A stretch of DNA of 64,000 nucleotides, from assembly GCF_900166665.1 (NCBI RefSeq), contig NZ_LT800494.1, forward strand, positions 2,392,232 to 2,456,231. Reading direction: 5' to 3'. The translations under genes and the position numbers were made by a program. The DNA comes from Cytobacillus gottheilii. GTDB lineage: Bacteria; Bacillota; Bacilli; Bacillales; Cytobacillaceae. Under the pieces are notes generated by a model, which saw only the letters and a program-made list of their open reading frames with translations, ran no database searches and was not told where the DNA came from. Shown here one piece after another: positions 38,552 to 48,048 of this stretch. Each line of letters starts with the position of its first letter. Within the stretch, counting starts at the first letter, position 1.

Positions 38552-38938
38552 ATGATGAATGATCATAATAAACACAAAAAGGATGATTTATCGCAGGTGG
38601 AAAAGTGGATGGAACAGTTTTTCCTCGATCCGCAAACCTCATTTATGGATCAATTGACTTTTCGTATCGATTTATATGAAACCAATACACATATCATTGT
38701 AGAAGCTTTATTGCCAGATGTGGATTTGAAACATATCAGTATTATGATAGATGCTTGCGTTATGACGATTTCTGTCATTAAGAAAAATACAGAATCATGC
38801 AGCCGTAAAGTTGAAATGCCTTTTCCTTTGGTTGATAAAAGAGTTCATGCTGTGTTTGCCAATGGCATTCTTGAAGTGTGGATTGATAAAAATCGCAGCG
38901 GTAATGGGAAAAAGAGATATATTATTATCAATGAGTAA
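38552..38938 (+). CDS. Hsp20-fold spore coat protein, CotM-like
   Basis: A 128-residue alpha-crystallin/Hsp20-fold protein: YETNTHIIVEALLPDVDLKHISIMID, a core strand pair, and GILEVWIDKN in place of the usual G-x-L. Such proteins in Bacillus include the outer spore coat protein CotM, which is a neighbour of sspP/sspO there. GAGGAGG precedes the start; ATG 38552 and 38555 are both possible. Divergent from selA. Confidence 0.75.
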   Translation: MMNDHNKHKKDDLSQVEKWMEQFFLDPQTSFMDQLTFRIDLYETNTHIIVEALLPDVDLKHISIMIDACVMTISVIKKNTESCSRKVEMPFPLVDKRVHAVFANGILEVWIDKNRSGNGKKRYIIINE

Positions 38939-39045
38939 GTCTTTTTTTTTGTGATTTAGTTATCATAATAAATTATTGTATATAACATACAGCATTCAGA
39001 AATTTCTCCTGTTCCGCTGATTGATCCTTCTATAGATATGAAAAA

Positions 39046-39088
39046 ACCTTTCTATATTCAAGCACAGAGCTTTCATAGAGAAAGGTTA
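39046..39088 (-). terminator. Terminator of the SelW/Rdx-like gene
   Basis: AACCTTTCTAT and ATAGAGAAAGGTT pair around a long loop; TTTTTTCAT follows on the minus strand. Confidence 0.6.
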
Positions 39089-39098
39089 CATCTAGCGG

Positions 39099-39332
39099 TT
39101 ATGCTTCCATTTGATCAATGATCTGCTGTGATTTAGGAAAAACACCTGTTTCCTTTTTTGAATAGAAGTTCTCATTATTCACAGTCACTTCAAAAACGCC
39201 TCCAGAGCTTGGAATAAGCTCAAGGCTGGTAATGTTTCCTCGAAAATGGTTAAAAAGATCTTCCGCGAGACCCGCGGCTTTTGGTGCGTAGTTTCACATC
39301 ATGCAAAATTCAATTTTTACAGTATACTTCAT
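39099..39332 (-). CDS. SelW/Rdx-family selenoprotein with CxxU motif (in-frame TGA)
   Basis: Reading TGA at 39296-39294 as selenocysteine gives a 77-residue protein, MKYTVKIEFCMMUNYAPKAAGLAEDL...SLELIPSSGGVFEVTVNNENFYSKKETGVFPKSQQIIDQM, ending in TAA. It has the thioredoxin-like Rdx (SelW/SelT/SelH) features: the CxxU redox motif at residues 10-13, followed by a helix, and the late G-x-F-E-V-x-V-x-x-x-x-x-Y-S-K segment. GAGGGGG precedes the ATG. A short hairpin lies 16 bases after the TGA. The gene is absent from ordinary ORF listings because the TGA leaves fragments too short to report. It sits 0.6 kb from selA. Confidence 0.9.
39263..39277 (-). promoter_or_regulatory. Candidate bacterial SECIS hairpin of the SelW/Rdx-like gene
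   Basis: On the minus strand CCGCG and CGCGG pair around the loop GGTCT, beginning 17 bases after the TGA. The GGTCT loop matches the loop core known from the E. coli fdhF SECIS element, and the distance fits the usual window. The stem is only 5 bp. Confidence 0.55.
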
Positions 39333-39443
39333 AATTAATCCCCCTCAATACTTTGAAAATTCACTAAATGTTCACATTTACGATTGTAGTATAACTTGTT
39401 TGGATTCGCAATGTGTTTCCTTCTGAATGAAGTTAGACATCTT

Positions 39444-40454
39444 CTAGGATTCCCCTTTTTTCCTGACAAGCATTTCACGATCAATTGTGCCTGGCGGCTG
39501 TTCGAGCCAGTTGTTTTTAATCATGATATCGGCACCTTGCTTCGCAAATCGGGCAATTTCAAATGATAAACGTTCATAATTGATGGCCAGATCACTGCGC
39601 TGACTAGCTGCTGCAGCAGTTGCATAATTACCGGTCCCTGCAGCACTAAGTAAAGACATGTGAAACATGACTAACTGGTCTGAAAAAACTTGTGTGGTTG
39701 ATGAGGTTACACATTCATCCGGAGAAGTTGGTGCTGTAATATTGCTGTCTAATAACGTTTTCGTAAATACCGTAATTTGTTTTTCAGAGATTTGTTTTCC
39801 GCGAAGCAGATATTCCTGCACTTCTTCACGCGGAGAGGTTTGGCCAAACGCTAAGCATAATTTAATGCCAATTGAATTGGTTTGAATGTTGAGAAACAAA
39901 TGGGAAATTTCAATCGAATTTAATGGTCGCTTTTTTGAAAAAGGATTAAGTCCGCTTAAATATTTGCTCGAATCAACATAGTCGGTTTCAGACGGCAATG
40001 GAATATAAGGTGCCCTAACATAGAGCCCGTTTCTAATCATAACTTTTAATGTTTTTTCATATAAGTTTCTTGTCTCTAATAATGCCTTTGAATAGTAATC
40101 TACGATGTCCTCTCTGCCACTCATGGCGAGCATCCCGCTATAGCCTAACATTCCTGCTTTAGCCATATGATTAATATACGTAACAGCAAAGGCATCTGAA
40201 AAAAGACGGGGTGCGTTTAAATTTACGTCTTTTTCTGTAAAACCTGTTGGCTTTGCATATCCTTCTTTTTCAAAAAGAGCTGTCAGCTTTTCAATATGTA
40301 CAGTTGCAATATTTAACGCAAATTCTATAGCTTCTTTTATTTCTTTATCATCTGCATATTTCAGCATATGTGAAAGAATGCAGGCGGACATACTGTCGTT
40401 TTGAAAGGAAGTCCAGAGAATTCCAATTTCAGAAGCCATTAATGGTTGTTTCAT
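39444..40454 (-). CDS. DUF3231 family protein
   Basis: A 336-residue protein with two similar all-helical halves, each like a ferritin-like four-helix bundle (first half ASEIGILWTSFQNDSMSACILSHMLKYADDKEI; second ISHLFLNIQTNSIGIKLCLAFGQ). Start placed at 40454, where AAGGATGGTG lies upstream; the frame is open 24 codons earlier. DUF3231 members are common in Bacillus and are mostly uncharacterised; some are linked with spore coats. No link to the selenium genes is evident beyond position. Confidence 0.85.
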   Translation of the reverse strand: MKQPLMASEIGILWTSFQNDSMSACILSHMLKYADDKEIKEAIEFALNIATVHIEKLTALFEKEGYAKPTGFTEKDVNLNAPRLFSDAFAVTYINHMAKAGMLGYSGMLAMSGREDIVDYYSKALLETRNLYEKTLKVMIRNGLYVRAPYIPLPSETDYVDSSKYLSGLNPFSKKRPLNSIEISHLFLNIQTNSIGIKLCLAFGQTSPREEVQEYLLRGKQISEKQITVFTKTLLDSNITAPTSPDECVTSSTTQVFSDQLVMFHMSLLSAAGTGNYATAAAASQRSDLAINYERLSFEIARFAKQGADIMIKNNWLEQPPGTIDREMLVRKKGES

Positions 40455-40526
40455 ACATTCTTCACCATCCTTATTGTTAGTATTTACGAAGTTGTAATCA
40501 TTATCCTCGATAAATATGAAAAACAT

Positions 40527-40863
40527 AGGTAAAAACGGCTGGGAATACTCTGGGTAAATGCATGCTTTGACGTATATACATAAGGCTCGTCATTTTAGGC
40601 TTTGGAATTCAGCTCGCTTCTAAAAGGCTGTTTTCGCAAATCTTGTTTTTACTTAAATGTACAAAGCTTTCCATTTCAGCATTTGCTTTCCGGAGGGGTG
40701 GTACTGAGCAGGAGCCTCGCAGTCTTTCGTTTCAATCAACAGGAAAATGCTTGGAGATAGTGTTCCAAGCATTTTATCCCACTTCCTATATGTCAGGACC
40801 AATAATAGTTTAAGCGATGCTGTTTGAAATGTAGAAAAGCTCATTAACAAAAAGTCAGTTTTT
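40527..40863. other. Intergenic gap with inverted repeat
   Basis: AAAATGCTTGGA (about 40743) pairs with TCCAAGCATTTT (to about 40775), a possible distal terminator for the chemoreceptor gene. Around 40685-40735, CTTTCCGGAGGGG...GAGCAGGAGCCTCGCAG resembles a decayed Bacillus repeat. No gene is seen. Confidence 0.45.
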
Positions 40864-42567
40864 TCACAGTTTAAAGTGATTCAATTCGTCCTTGAGTTCT
40901 TCCGCCAGCTTATTTAGAGATGCTGCAGATGCACTGATTTCCTGCATGGTTGCGAGCTGCTGCTCCGATGATGCAGCAACGTTGCCGGTATGATTTGATG
41001 TCTGTTCTGCCAAAACGGCGAGAGATTCAATGGTTGCGTTCACTTCTTCTGCTGAAGCAGCCATTTCTTCTGCTGATGATGTTACTTCTGCCATTCTTTT
41101 TGAAACCATGTCGATTGATTTAAAGATTTCCGTAAACGATGATCCCGTTTCATTTATAATCTTTGTGCCGATTTCTACTTCTACTTTTCCTTGAGACATC
41201 GATTGGACCGCTTCTGTGGTATCTTCTTGTATTTGTCTAATCAGCTCTGAGATTTGGTTAGCTGATCGATTGGATTGCTCAGCTAATTTTCGCACCTCAT
41301 CCGCTACCACAGCAAATCCTTTTCCGTTTTCTCCTGCTCTGGCAGCCTCGATTGCTGCATTCAAAGCAAGAAGATTCGTTTGTTCTGATATTTCTCTCAT
41401 GACACTGATAATTTGCCCGATTTCAGTTGAGCGCTGTCCGAGCAATTCCACTTGAGTGGTTCCGGCAGCTACTGCTGTTTCAATCGATCTCATTTGCAAT
41501 ATGGCGTTTTCAACTAACGTATTTCCAGTCTGTACATGGTTGGCAGCCTTTTGGGATTCTCTTGAAACGTCAGCGGACGTTTCTGCTACCAGTTGTACAC
41601 CTGAAGATAATTGGGTCATTGCTTTTACTGATTGTCCTGCGCTTGCTGCCGAACTATCCGCTCCAGCAGCAATATTCTGTAAGGACGATGCAGCGAGCTC
41701 TGCACTCTGTACGGTCTCTTCAGCGGATGAATTGAAATGCTGAGATGAGGCTGCAACCTGTTTGGTGGTAGCAGAAACTTTTTCAAGCAGTCCTTTTAAA
41801 CTTTCAGACATTTTATTAATCGCCAAAAACAGACGGCCAATCTCATCCTTGGATTTTGTCACCAAAGGGTTACCTGTCAAATCACCGTCCGCAATCTCTT
41901 CTAATCTGTTCACAACCGAAATAATCGGTCTTGTTAATTTTACTGAGTTTGTTACAGCAATGAAAATGGATCCGATGACAGCTATGATGGAAAGAACCAT
42001 GATTAACATTTGGTTGTTAAATGCTAATTCATTAACTTCTGCTGCTTCTGTTTGGGTTGAGGCATTTTGTATATCAACTACATATACCCAAGAATCAATT
42101 GCATCCTGGCTGTAGGGTAAACAAAGCTCTTCCATTAAGCGAATCGCCCCTTCAAGATCTCCGCGATCAAAGAGAGGGATTATTTCATTCATGACTAAAT
42201 CTTCCCATTTTTTTGTTTTTTCGAATGCGTCCGTAAATGCCGCTGATAGTTCAGCAGTTGAATGATTGCTGCCTAAGGCTGATGCCAGCTGCTGCTCTAA
42301 TTCACGGGCCTTTTCTGTTTCGGTAAGGAAATTCTCCTTGAACTGTTCCTCGCCAAAAAGAATATAATCTCTAGCAATCTTTGCCCGGTTTGCTACACTA
42401 AATGACATTTCATTAACAGCTTCAACCATCTTCATATCGTTTTCCGTTATATTTTTCAAGCTATTTGATATGGTGAAAATGGTGACAAAGCTAAAAACAG
42501 CAATACAAGTCATGAGCAAAACAATAATGGCAAAGCTGCCTAGCAACTTGGTCTTGATGCTTTTCAT
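40864..42567 (-). CDS. Methyl-accepting chemotaxis protein
   Basis: A 567-residue receptor. TM1 is at about residues 9-32, a 4-helix-bundle sensor domain spans about 33-185, TM2 about 187-208, HAMP about 210-262 ([21 protein letters not shown]). The signalling tip reads [41 protein letters not shown]. The periplasmic-side domain would sense an unknown small ligand directly or through a binding protein. GGAGGAT precedes the ATG. It stands alone. Confidence 0.93.
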   Translation of the reverse strand: MKSIKTKLLGSFAIIVLLMTCIAVFSFVTIFTISNSLKNITENDMKMVEAVNEMSFSVANRAKIARDYILFGEEQFKENFLTETEKARELEQQLASALGSNHSTAELSAAFTDAFEKTKKWEDLVMNEIIPLFDRGDLEGAIRLMEELCLPYSQDAIDSWVYVVDIQNASTQTEAAEVNELAFNNQMLIMVLSIIAVIGSIFIAVTNSVKLTRPIISVVNRLEEIADGDLTGNPLVTKSKDEIGRLFLAINKMSESLKGLLEKVSATTKQVAASSQHFNSSAEETVQSAELAASSLQNIAAGADSSAASAGQSVKAMTQLSSGVQLVAETSADVSRESQKAANHVQTGNTLVENAILQMRSIETAVAAGTTQVELLGQRSTEIGQIISVMREISEQTNLLALNAAIEAARAGENGKGFAVVADEVRKLAEQSNRSANQISELIRQIQEDTTEAVQSMSQGKVEVEIGTKIINETGSSFTEIFKSIDMVSKRMAEVTSSAEEMAASAEEVNATIESLAVLAEQTSNHTGNVAASSEQQLATMQEISASAASLNKLAEELKDELNHFKL

Positions 42568-42788
42568 ACAATGTATCCTCCACGTACTTTGATATGTATT
42601 AAACCCTATTATGTAAAAGCTATTATGTTTGTTTAATAACTAGATTAAACTATCACAACTAAGACTTTTTTACTAGTTAATAAATGTAAAATTGACGTAA
42701 AGAACATCACGAGCCGTCCATTTTCAGCTAGTTTTTAGCTTTAATTTTTTGAAGAAATCAAGGTATACTGTTAGTGGAGGTGATAATT

Positions 42789-43841
42789 TTGAGTGAACAT
42801 GAAAAAATTCGCCTGACTTCACTGTCAACCAAAGCCGGCTGAGGCTGCAAAATTGGTCCTGAGGACTTGGCGCAAGTTTTGCGTCTATTGCCAAAGCAAG
42901 AGAGTGTGCCTGAACTGCTGGTTGGCCATGAAACATCAGACGATGCAGGCGTCTATCAGATAACAGATACAATTGCCCTCATTCAAACAATCGACTACTT
43001 TACTCCGATCGTTGATGATCCGTATATGTTCGGCCAAATTGCAGCTGCGAACGCCTTGAGTGACGTATATGCAATGGGCGGCCAGCCGAAAACGGTCTTA
43101 AATATAGTAGGCTATCCAGTCAAAAAACTAGGAGCTGATATGCTCTCAGATATTTTAAGAGGAGCTGCCGATAAGGTGAAAGAGTCTGGTGCCGTGACAG
43201 TTGGCGGCCATTCCATTGATGACCAGGAGCCTAAATTTGGTCTGTCGGTTACAGGGATTGTTCATCCGGATAAGATTTGGAAAAATGTTGGCGCATTGCC
43301 TGGTGATGTTTTGGTTCTAACGAAGCCAATCGGTGTGGGGATATTAACAACAGGAATTAAGAGAAATGCGGTTACAAGTGAGCAAGAACAGGCTGTTACT
43401 GAAGTGATGGCCGAATTAAATAAGACTGCGGCGGAAATTCTCATGGAGTTTGCACCACATGCAGTGACAGATGTGACTGGCTTTGGACTTCTCGGTCATG
43501 GAAGCGAGATGGCCAAAGGAAGCCATGTTAGCTTGGAGATTCATGTAGATCTTGTACCGGTGTTAGAAGGTGCAAAAGAACTGGCAAATGAAGGTGTGGT
43601 GCCAGGCGGTTCTAAAGCGAATCATAAGTGGCTGTTACATGATGTCGATTATGGTTCAATAGGTGAAGACATTCAGCTTTTGCTATGCGATGCCATTACA
43701 TCCGGCGGGTTGCTTGTTGCAATGCCGGAAGAAGAAGCACAGAAATACGTTGAGAAACTGCATCAAGCAGGTTTATCCCATTCCTCTATCATTGGGAGAG
43801 TAACAGAACCAAAAGAAAAACTTATTATCGTTGGCGAATAA
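42789..43841 (+). CDS. selD: Selenophosphate synthetase, itself a selenoprotein (in-frame TGA)
   Basis: Makes selenophosphate from selenide and ATP. Starting at the TTG at 42789, 6 bases after GGAGGTG, and reading TGA at 42840-42842 as Sec gives 350 residues, the family length. The active-site loop then reads TKAG-U-GCKIGPEDL with Sec18 in the place of the catalytic Cys found in E. coli SelD. Other motifs are SDDAGVYQI, GGHSIDDQEPKFGLSVTG, VTDVTGFGLLGHG and GGSKANHKW. A stem of GCAAAA with TTTTGC, and an inner GTCC-TGA-GGAC, follow the TGA. A standard caller would start at 42867 and lose the active site. Confidence 0.95.
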
Positions 43842-43867
43842 TCAATATTGCCGGAACACATTTAAGT

Positions 43868-43898
43868 ATCTCAGAGCTTTTTTGCTCTGAGATTTTTG
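43868..43898 (+). terminator. Terminator of selD
   Basis: ATCTCAGAGC and GCTCTGAGAT pair around TTTTTT and are followed by TTTTT. Confidence 0.85.
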
Positions 43899-43916
43899 GT
43901 TTAGTTCGTTCACAGA

Positions 43917-44471
43917 TCACTCTATTGCATGAAAGGATTTTCGTCTGCTAAACCAATGAGAAAGCAAATACATAATGGTTAGGAGGATAAATGAATAATG
44001 CAGAGACCAATCAATCTTTTTATATAAATCAATGACACCTAACAATGGCAAACCAATATATGCCCCAAAAACTCCAAAAATTATAGCCTTTATAAAAGGG
44101 TTTAATTTCGGTTTAATTTGCATTAATAGCATGGCAAATACAGGAAGCATCGATAACCTAAATGAAAAGCTGACTGTTGCAATGGGAATTACTTTTACAG
44201 GGTACGCCCATTTGCCTAAACCAACTCCAACAATATCAAGGACTTCTGATAGAACCATTAATAATAATCCAGCTGCAAAAATGCGGGCTGAACTCTTACG
44301 GTCTCGAAAGACAAACCAAATAACCCAGGGAATGATAATCATTGCCAACGCGATCCACCATTGCCAGGTAAACAGGAACGCATGGTTTACTGCTTCCATT
44401 GTTAACTGATTTGCTTCAACAATTTTTTGCGATGCTTGATCAATTTGCTTTAAACCTTCCTGATAAGTCAT
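43917..44471 (-). CDS. CBO0543-family membrane protein
   Basis: A 184-residue integral membrane protein with about five helices after a polar 40-residue N-terminus. Landmarks are WWIALAMIIIPWVIWFVFRDRKSSARIFAAGLL, VGVGLGKWAYPVKVIP and HWFSRRKSF at the C-terminus. This arrangement matches the CBO0543 family found in spore formers. Start at 44471 because AAAGG is best spaced to it. Function unknown. Confidence 0.72.
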   Translation of the reverse strand: MTYQEGLKQIDQASQKIVEANQLTMEAVNHAFLFTWQWWIALAMIIIPWVIWFVFRDRKSSARIFAAGLLLMVLSEVLDIVGVGLGKWAYPVKVIPIATVSFSFRLSMLPVFAMLLMQIKPKLNPFIKAIIFGVFGAYIGLPLLGVIDLYKKIDWSLHYSFILLTIMYLLSHWFSRRKSFHAIE

Positions 44472-44586
44472 GCATATCATCCTTTTTACTATTAAATGAT
44501 CTCAGGTTCGTTAGATAATTGCCGGCTGTAGATTCTTAATATTTTCTAATTCCTTTGTATTCATTCATGATTAGCAATATCGTTTG

Positions 44587-45335
44587 GGTATTTAAACAAG
44601 TCCGTTCCATTGCGCTCCAGACCCTCGCTTTCCATGGGGAGGAAGCTGAGCCTCCTCGGAGCAAAGCTCCTGCGGGGTCTCAGCTTTTCCTCTATTGCCC
44701 ATAGGAGTCGAGGGTCCTCCGCTCCATTTCACTCATGTTTATAAAATTTATTTTATAAGCATAAATAAAAAAGAGTGGGACCAAACGAAATTAGTATTTG
44801 TAAAACACGAATGTTCATTTTCAATGTTTATGTTTTTATACAAGCCCGTTCCATTGCACTCCAGACCCTCGCTTTCCATGGGAAGGAAGCTGAGCCTCCT
44901 CGGAGCAAAGCTCCTGCGGGGTCTCAGCTTTTCCTCTATTGCCCATAGGAGTCGAGGGTCCTTCGCTCCATTTCACTCATGTTTATAAAATTTATTTTAT
45001 AAGCATAAATAAAAAAGAGGCTGGAACCAAACGAAATTAGTATTTGTACAACACGAATGTTCATTTTCAAGGTTTATGTTTATACAAGTCTGTTCCATTG
45101 CGCTCCAGACCCTCGCTTTCCATGGGGAGGAAGCTGAGCCTCCTCGGAACAAAGCTCCTGCGGGGTCTCACCTTTTCCTCTATTGCCCATAGGAGTCGAG
45201 GGTCCTCCGCTTCATTTCACTCATGTTTTGAAATATTAAATGTTTAACAAATAAAAAAACCGAATGATTAGAAAGATTTACTTCCTAATCATTCGGTTCT
45301 ATGGGTGTGTTAAATACTTATGTCCAAGTCTCGTA
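44587..45335. repeat. Tandem triplication of the repeat element, copy 5
   Basis: Three successive units of about 245 bp. Boundaries are seen where AAAAAAGAG(GC)TGG(G/A)ACC recurs (about 44767 and 45012). Each holds the block CCAGACCCTCGCTTTCCATG, GAAGCTGAGCCTCCTCGGA and CTATTGCCCATAGGAGTCGAG. The last unit alone carries the hairpin (ACCGAATGATTAG / CTAATCATTCGGT, 45259-45298) and the right end TGTCCAAGTC. The first unit lacks its left end. It lies between the CBO0543 gene and the 3' end of tdh. Confidence 0.9.
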
Positions 45336-45409
45336 TTTTAGATATTTTTTATTTAGTTGTATCGGTAAACTCATCTGGAAATATCTTTACCCTTTAAAAT
45401 AAGAGGATC

Positions 45410-46351
45410 TTATTTCTGTTTCAGTTTTTCCAGCATATCCACTGTCATTTTCGCTAAATCATAATTAGCTTTAAATCCCCATTCTTCAACAGCAGCAGAC
45501 TCATCGATTGAGTTCGGCCAGCTGTCAGCAATGTTTTGACGAACTGGATCAACCTGATACGAAATCTCGAAGCCAGGAATATGTTTGCGGATTTCAGCAG
45601 CAATTTGTTCAGGCTCAAAGCTCATAGCAGTAACGTTAAAGGAATTGCGGTGCTGCAGCTTGCTTGGATCAGCTTCCATTAATTGAACAATTGCATCCAA
45701 AGCATCTGGCATGTACATCATATCCATATACGTTCCTTTATCAATATATGAAGTGTATTTTCCATTTTTAACAGCTTCATAGTAGATTTCTACTGCATAG
45801 TCAGTTGTACCGCCGCCTGGAGGTGTGACATAGGAGATCAATCCAGGAAAACGCAATCCTCTTGTGTCTACTCCAAACTTATGAAAATAATAGTCTGACA
45901 GCAATTCTCCAGCCACTTTGTTCACCCCATACATGGTAGTTGGGCGATGAATCGTATCTTGAGGGGTACGATCCTTTGGTGTTGACGGACCAAAAGCACC
46001 AATTGAGCTTGGAGTAAAGAATTGAGCATTCAGCTCTCGTGCTGTTTCAAGAGCGTTCATTAAACCGCCCATGTTTAAATTCCATGCAAAAACAGGATTG
46101 GCTTCTGCTGTTGCAGACAATAAAGCAGCCATATGAATGACACTATCAACTTCATATTTCTTAGCAACTTCTAACATCGTGCGGGCATCTGTCACATCTA
46201 CGATTTCGAATGGACCAGACAAAGCCGCTTCTGTTTCATTTTTTCGAATATCGGTTGCAACCACATGATCTGCTCCGTAAATTTCTCTCAATTTCACTGT
46301 AAGCTCTGACCCAATTTGCCCTAACGCCCCAGTAATCATTATTCGTTTCAT
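45410..46351 (-). CDS. L-threonine 3-dehydrogenase, SDR/epimerase type
   Basis: NAD-dependent extended short-chain dehydrogenase that oxidises threonine to 2-amino-3-oxobutyrate. 313 residues from the ATG at 46351 (GGCTGGGG upstream); ten codons upstream in frame are less likely. Motifs: [13 protein letters not shown] (Rossmann), [25 protein letters not shown] and [13 protein letters not shown] with the catalytic Tyr-x-x-x-Lys. Its pairing with kbl, 0.2 kb upstream on the same strand, makes the substrate assignment strong. This is the epimerase-like threonine dehydrogenase, not the zinc type (Tdh). Confidence 0.9.
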   Translation of the reverse strand: MKRIMITGALGQIGSELTVKLREIYGADHVVATDIRKNETEAALSGPFEIVDVTDARTMLEVAKKYEVDSVIHMAALLSATAEANPVFAWNLNMGGLMNALETARELNAQFFTPSSIGAFGPSTPKDRTPQDTIHRPTTMYGVNKVAGELLSDYYFHKFGVDTRGLRFPGLISYVTPPGGGTTDYAVEIYYEAVKNGKYTSYIDKGTYMDMMYMPDALDAIVQLMEADPSKLQHRNSFNVTAMSFEPEQIAAEIRKHIPGFEISYQVDPVRQNIADSWPNSIDESAAVEEWGFKANYDLAKMTVDMLEKLKQK

Positions 46352-46546
46352 ACTCATCCCCAGCCCTTTCTCATGTAAAGACAAAGCTCTATCGCTCTTT
46401 CACTTATAAAAACATTTATTTGAATTGCGCTCCTAGGAGTTGATCCTCTTATATCTGTTTTAGGAGGAATAACGAGCCTGTCGCCTTTTTTCAGTATTTA
46501 GAAGGGAAGGATTTGCTCATTCCTTCCCCCCTTCACTATTTTTACT

Positions 46547-47737
46547 TTAAATCAATCCCATTTCCTTGCCGACTTTTTCATAAATGGCCAGTGCTTCATC
46601 CAGCATGTCAGTTGTATGAGCTGCAGAAGGCATATTTCTTACACGTCCTGTTCCTCTTGGTACAGTTGGGAACACGATCGATTTGGCATAAACACCTTCT
46701 TCATTCAGACGTTTGCTGAATTCCTGTGTTTTTACTTCATCTCCAATAATGCATGGTGTGATCGGTGTTTCGCTTTCCCCAATATCAAAGCCAAGCTTTT
46801 TTAGGCCATCTTTTAAGTAATTGGCATTGTCCCATAGCTTTTCATTTAACTCTGTGCTCTCCATTAATAGCTCAATGGATTTAATGCATGCAGCAATATC
46901 AGCAGGTGTTAAGGATGTCGAGAAAAGGAAAGGTCTGCTGCGCACCTTTAACCAGTCAATAAGGGATTGCTTTCCTGCCACATAACCGCCGACAACGCCG
47001 ATTGCTTTGGAGAGAGTTCCGATTTGGAAGTCAATTTTATCTGACAAACCAAAATGCTTAACAGTACCCGCACCTTTGCCCAAAACGCCGGAACCATGGG
47101 CATCATCTACATATGTAATTAAGTCAAATTCTTCAGCAATCTCAACGATCTCAGGCAATTTTGCAATATCTCCATCCATTGAAAAAACGCCATCTGTAAT
47201 GACCATGACTTTATTATATAAACCTGATTCTGTTGCTTCCTTTGCTTTTGCACGTAAATCATCCATATCTGAGTGATTAAAGCGGATGATTTTCGCTCTT
47301 GAAAGACGGCAGCCGTCGATAATAGATGCATGATTTAATTCATCAGACAGGATCGCGTCATTTTTATCCATCACAGCCGAAATAGCTGCCATATTACAAT
47401 TAAATCCTGATTGGTATGCAATCGCTGCTTCTGTATGCTTAAAGCGTGCAAGTATCTCTTCAAGCTCGATATGAATATCAAGCGTTCCATTTATTGTTCG
47501 GACTGCACCAGCACCAACACCATATTTTTCAAGTGCTTCATTAGCAGCTTTTTTAAGACGATCGTCTGTAGCTAGCCCCAAGTAGTTGTTAGATGATAAA
47601 TTAATTAATTCTTTACCGTTTATTTTGATCTTTGGGCCATTTGGACTTTCCAGTGGATCAATTACATTATATAAACCTCTGCCTTTTAAATCATTTAAAT
47701 TTTCATCAAGGAATGAATCTAATATTTTGCTTGTCAT
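46547..47737 (-). CDS. kbl: Glycine C-acetyltransferase (2-amino-3-ketobutyrate CoA ligase)
   Basis: PLP enzyme splitting 2-amino-3-oxobutyrate with CoA into glycine and acetyl-CoA. 396 residues from the ATG at 47737, 6 bases after GGAGG; the frame runs 42 codons further upstream without a comparable site. Motifs: [47 protein letters not shown] and [15 protein letters not shown] with the PLP lysine. With the downstream dehydrogenase it forms the two-step threonine-to-glycine pathway. A loose catabolite-repression-like match, TGGAAACGCTCAACA on the minus strand, lies upstream (about 47811-47828), with several mismatches. Confidence 0.95.
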   Translation of the reverse strand: MTSKILDSFLDENLNDLKGRGLYNVIDPLESPNGPKIKINGKELINLSSNNYLGLATDDRLKKAANEALEKYGVGAGAVRTINGTLDIHIELEEILARFKHTEAAIAYQSGFNCNMAAISAVMDKNDAILSDELNHASIIDGCRLSRAKIIRFNHSDMDDLRAKAKEATESGLYNKVMVITDGVFSMDGDIAKLPEIVEIAEEFDLITYVDDAHGSGVLGKGAGTVKHFGLSDKIDFQIGTLSKAIGVVGGYVAGKQSLIDWLKVRSRPFLFSTSLTPADIAACIKSIELLMESTELNEKLWDNANYLKDGLKKLGFDIGESETPITPCIIGDEVKTQEFSKRLNEEGVYAKSIVFPTVPRGTGRVRNMPSAAHTTDMLDEALAIYEKVGKEMGLI

Positions 47738-47959
47738 AATTTTAGCCTCCATTCTTTTCTTTTCCTCAATTAATACATTTGTCCACTCTGCAAGGACAAT
47801 AAAAACCTTGTTTTGTTGAGCGTTTCCACTAATAACTTTATCATATATTTTTGTTTTGTACATATATAGCGGACATAAAGTTCTGAGACTTATGCATGAT
47901 TTTACGCTCCTATCCCATACTATTGGTGAAAATATTCGCTTTTATCCTCTTTTTGAAAG

Positions 47960-47977
47960 CATGAATATTTATACAAA
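47960..47977 (+). promoter_or_regulatory. ARG box upstream of arcA
   Basis: CATGAATATTTATACAAA agrees with the ArgR/AhrC consensus TNTGNATWWWWATNCANA at every defined position but the first. It lies 72 bases before the arcA start. Confidence 0.75.
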
Positions 47978-48048
47978 CAAATGATCTGTTTACTCTACCA
48001 ATTTGAAGGGAACGGCTCAAATAGAAAGAAATTAGGAGGAAAAATAGA

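Noticed and set aside
42867..43841. selD starting at 42867
   Set aside because: This start lacks a ribosome site and removes the active-site loop; the TTG at 42789 with GGAGGTG and a Sec codon fits the family.
36000..44000. Selenocysteine tRNA near selA or selD
   Set aside because: I looked for a long-variable-arm tRNA with anticodon TCA in the gaps around selA, selD and the Rdx-like gene and saw none.
44695..45247. Two open frames with near-identical RPSLSMGRKLSLLG segments
   Set aside because: They are translations of the triplicated repeat, with no ribosome site.
47811..47828. Catabolite-repression (cre) site upstream of kbl
   Set aside because: Core AAACGCT is present, but several consensus positions, including the final CA, do not match.
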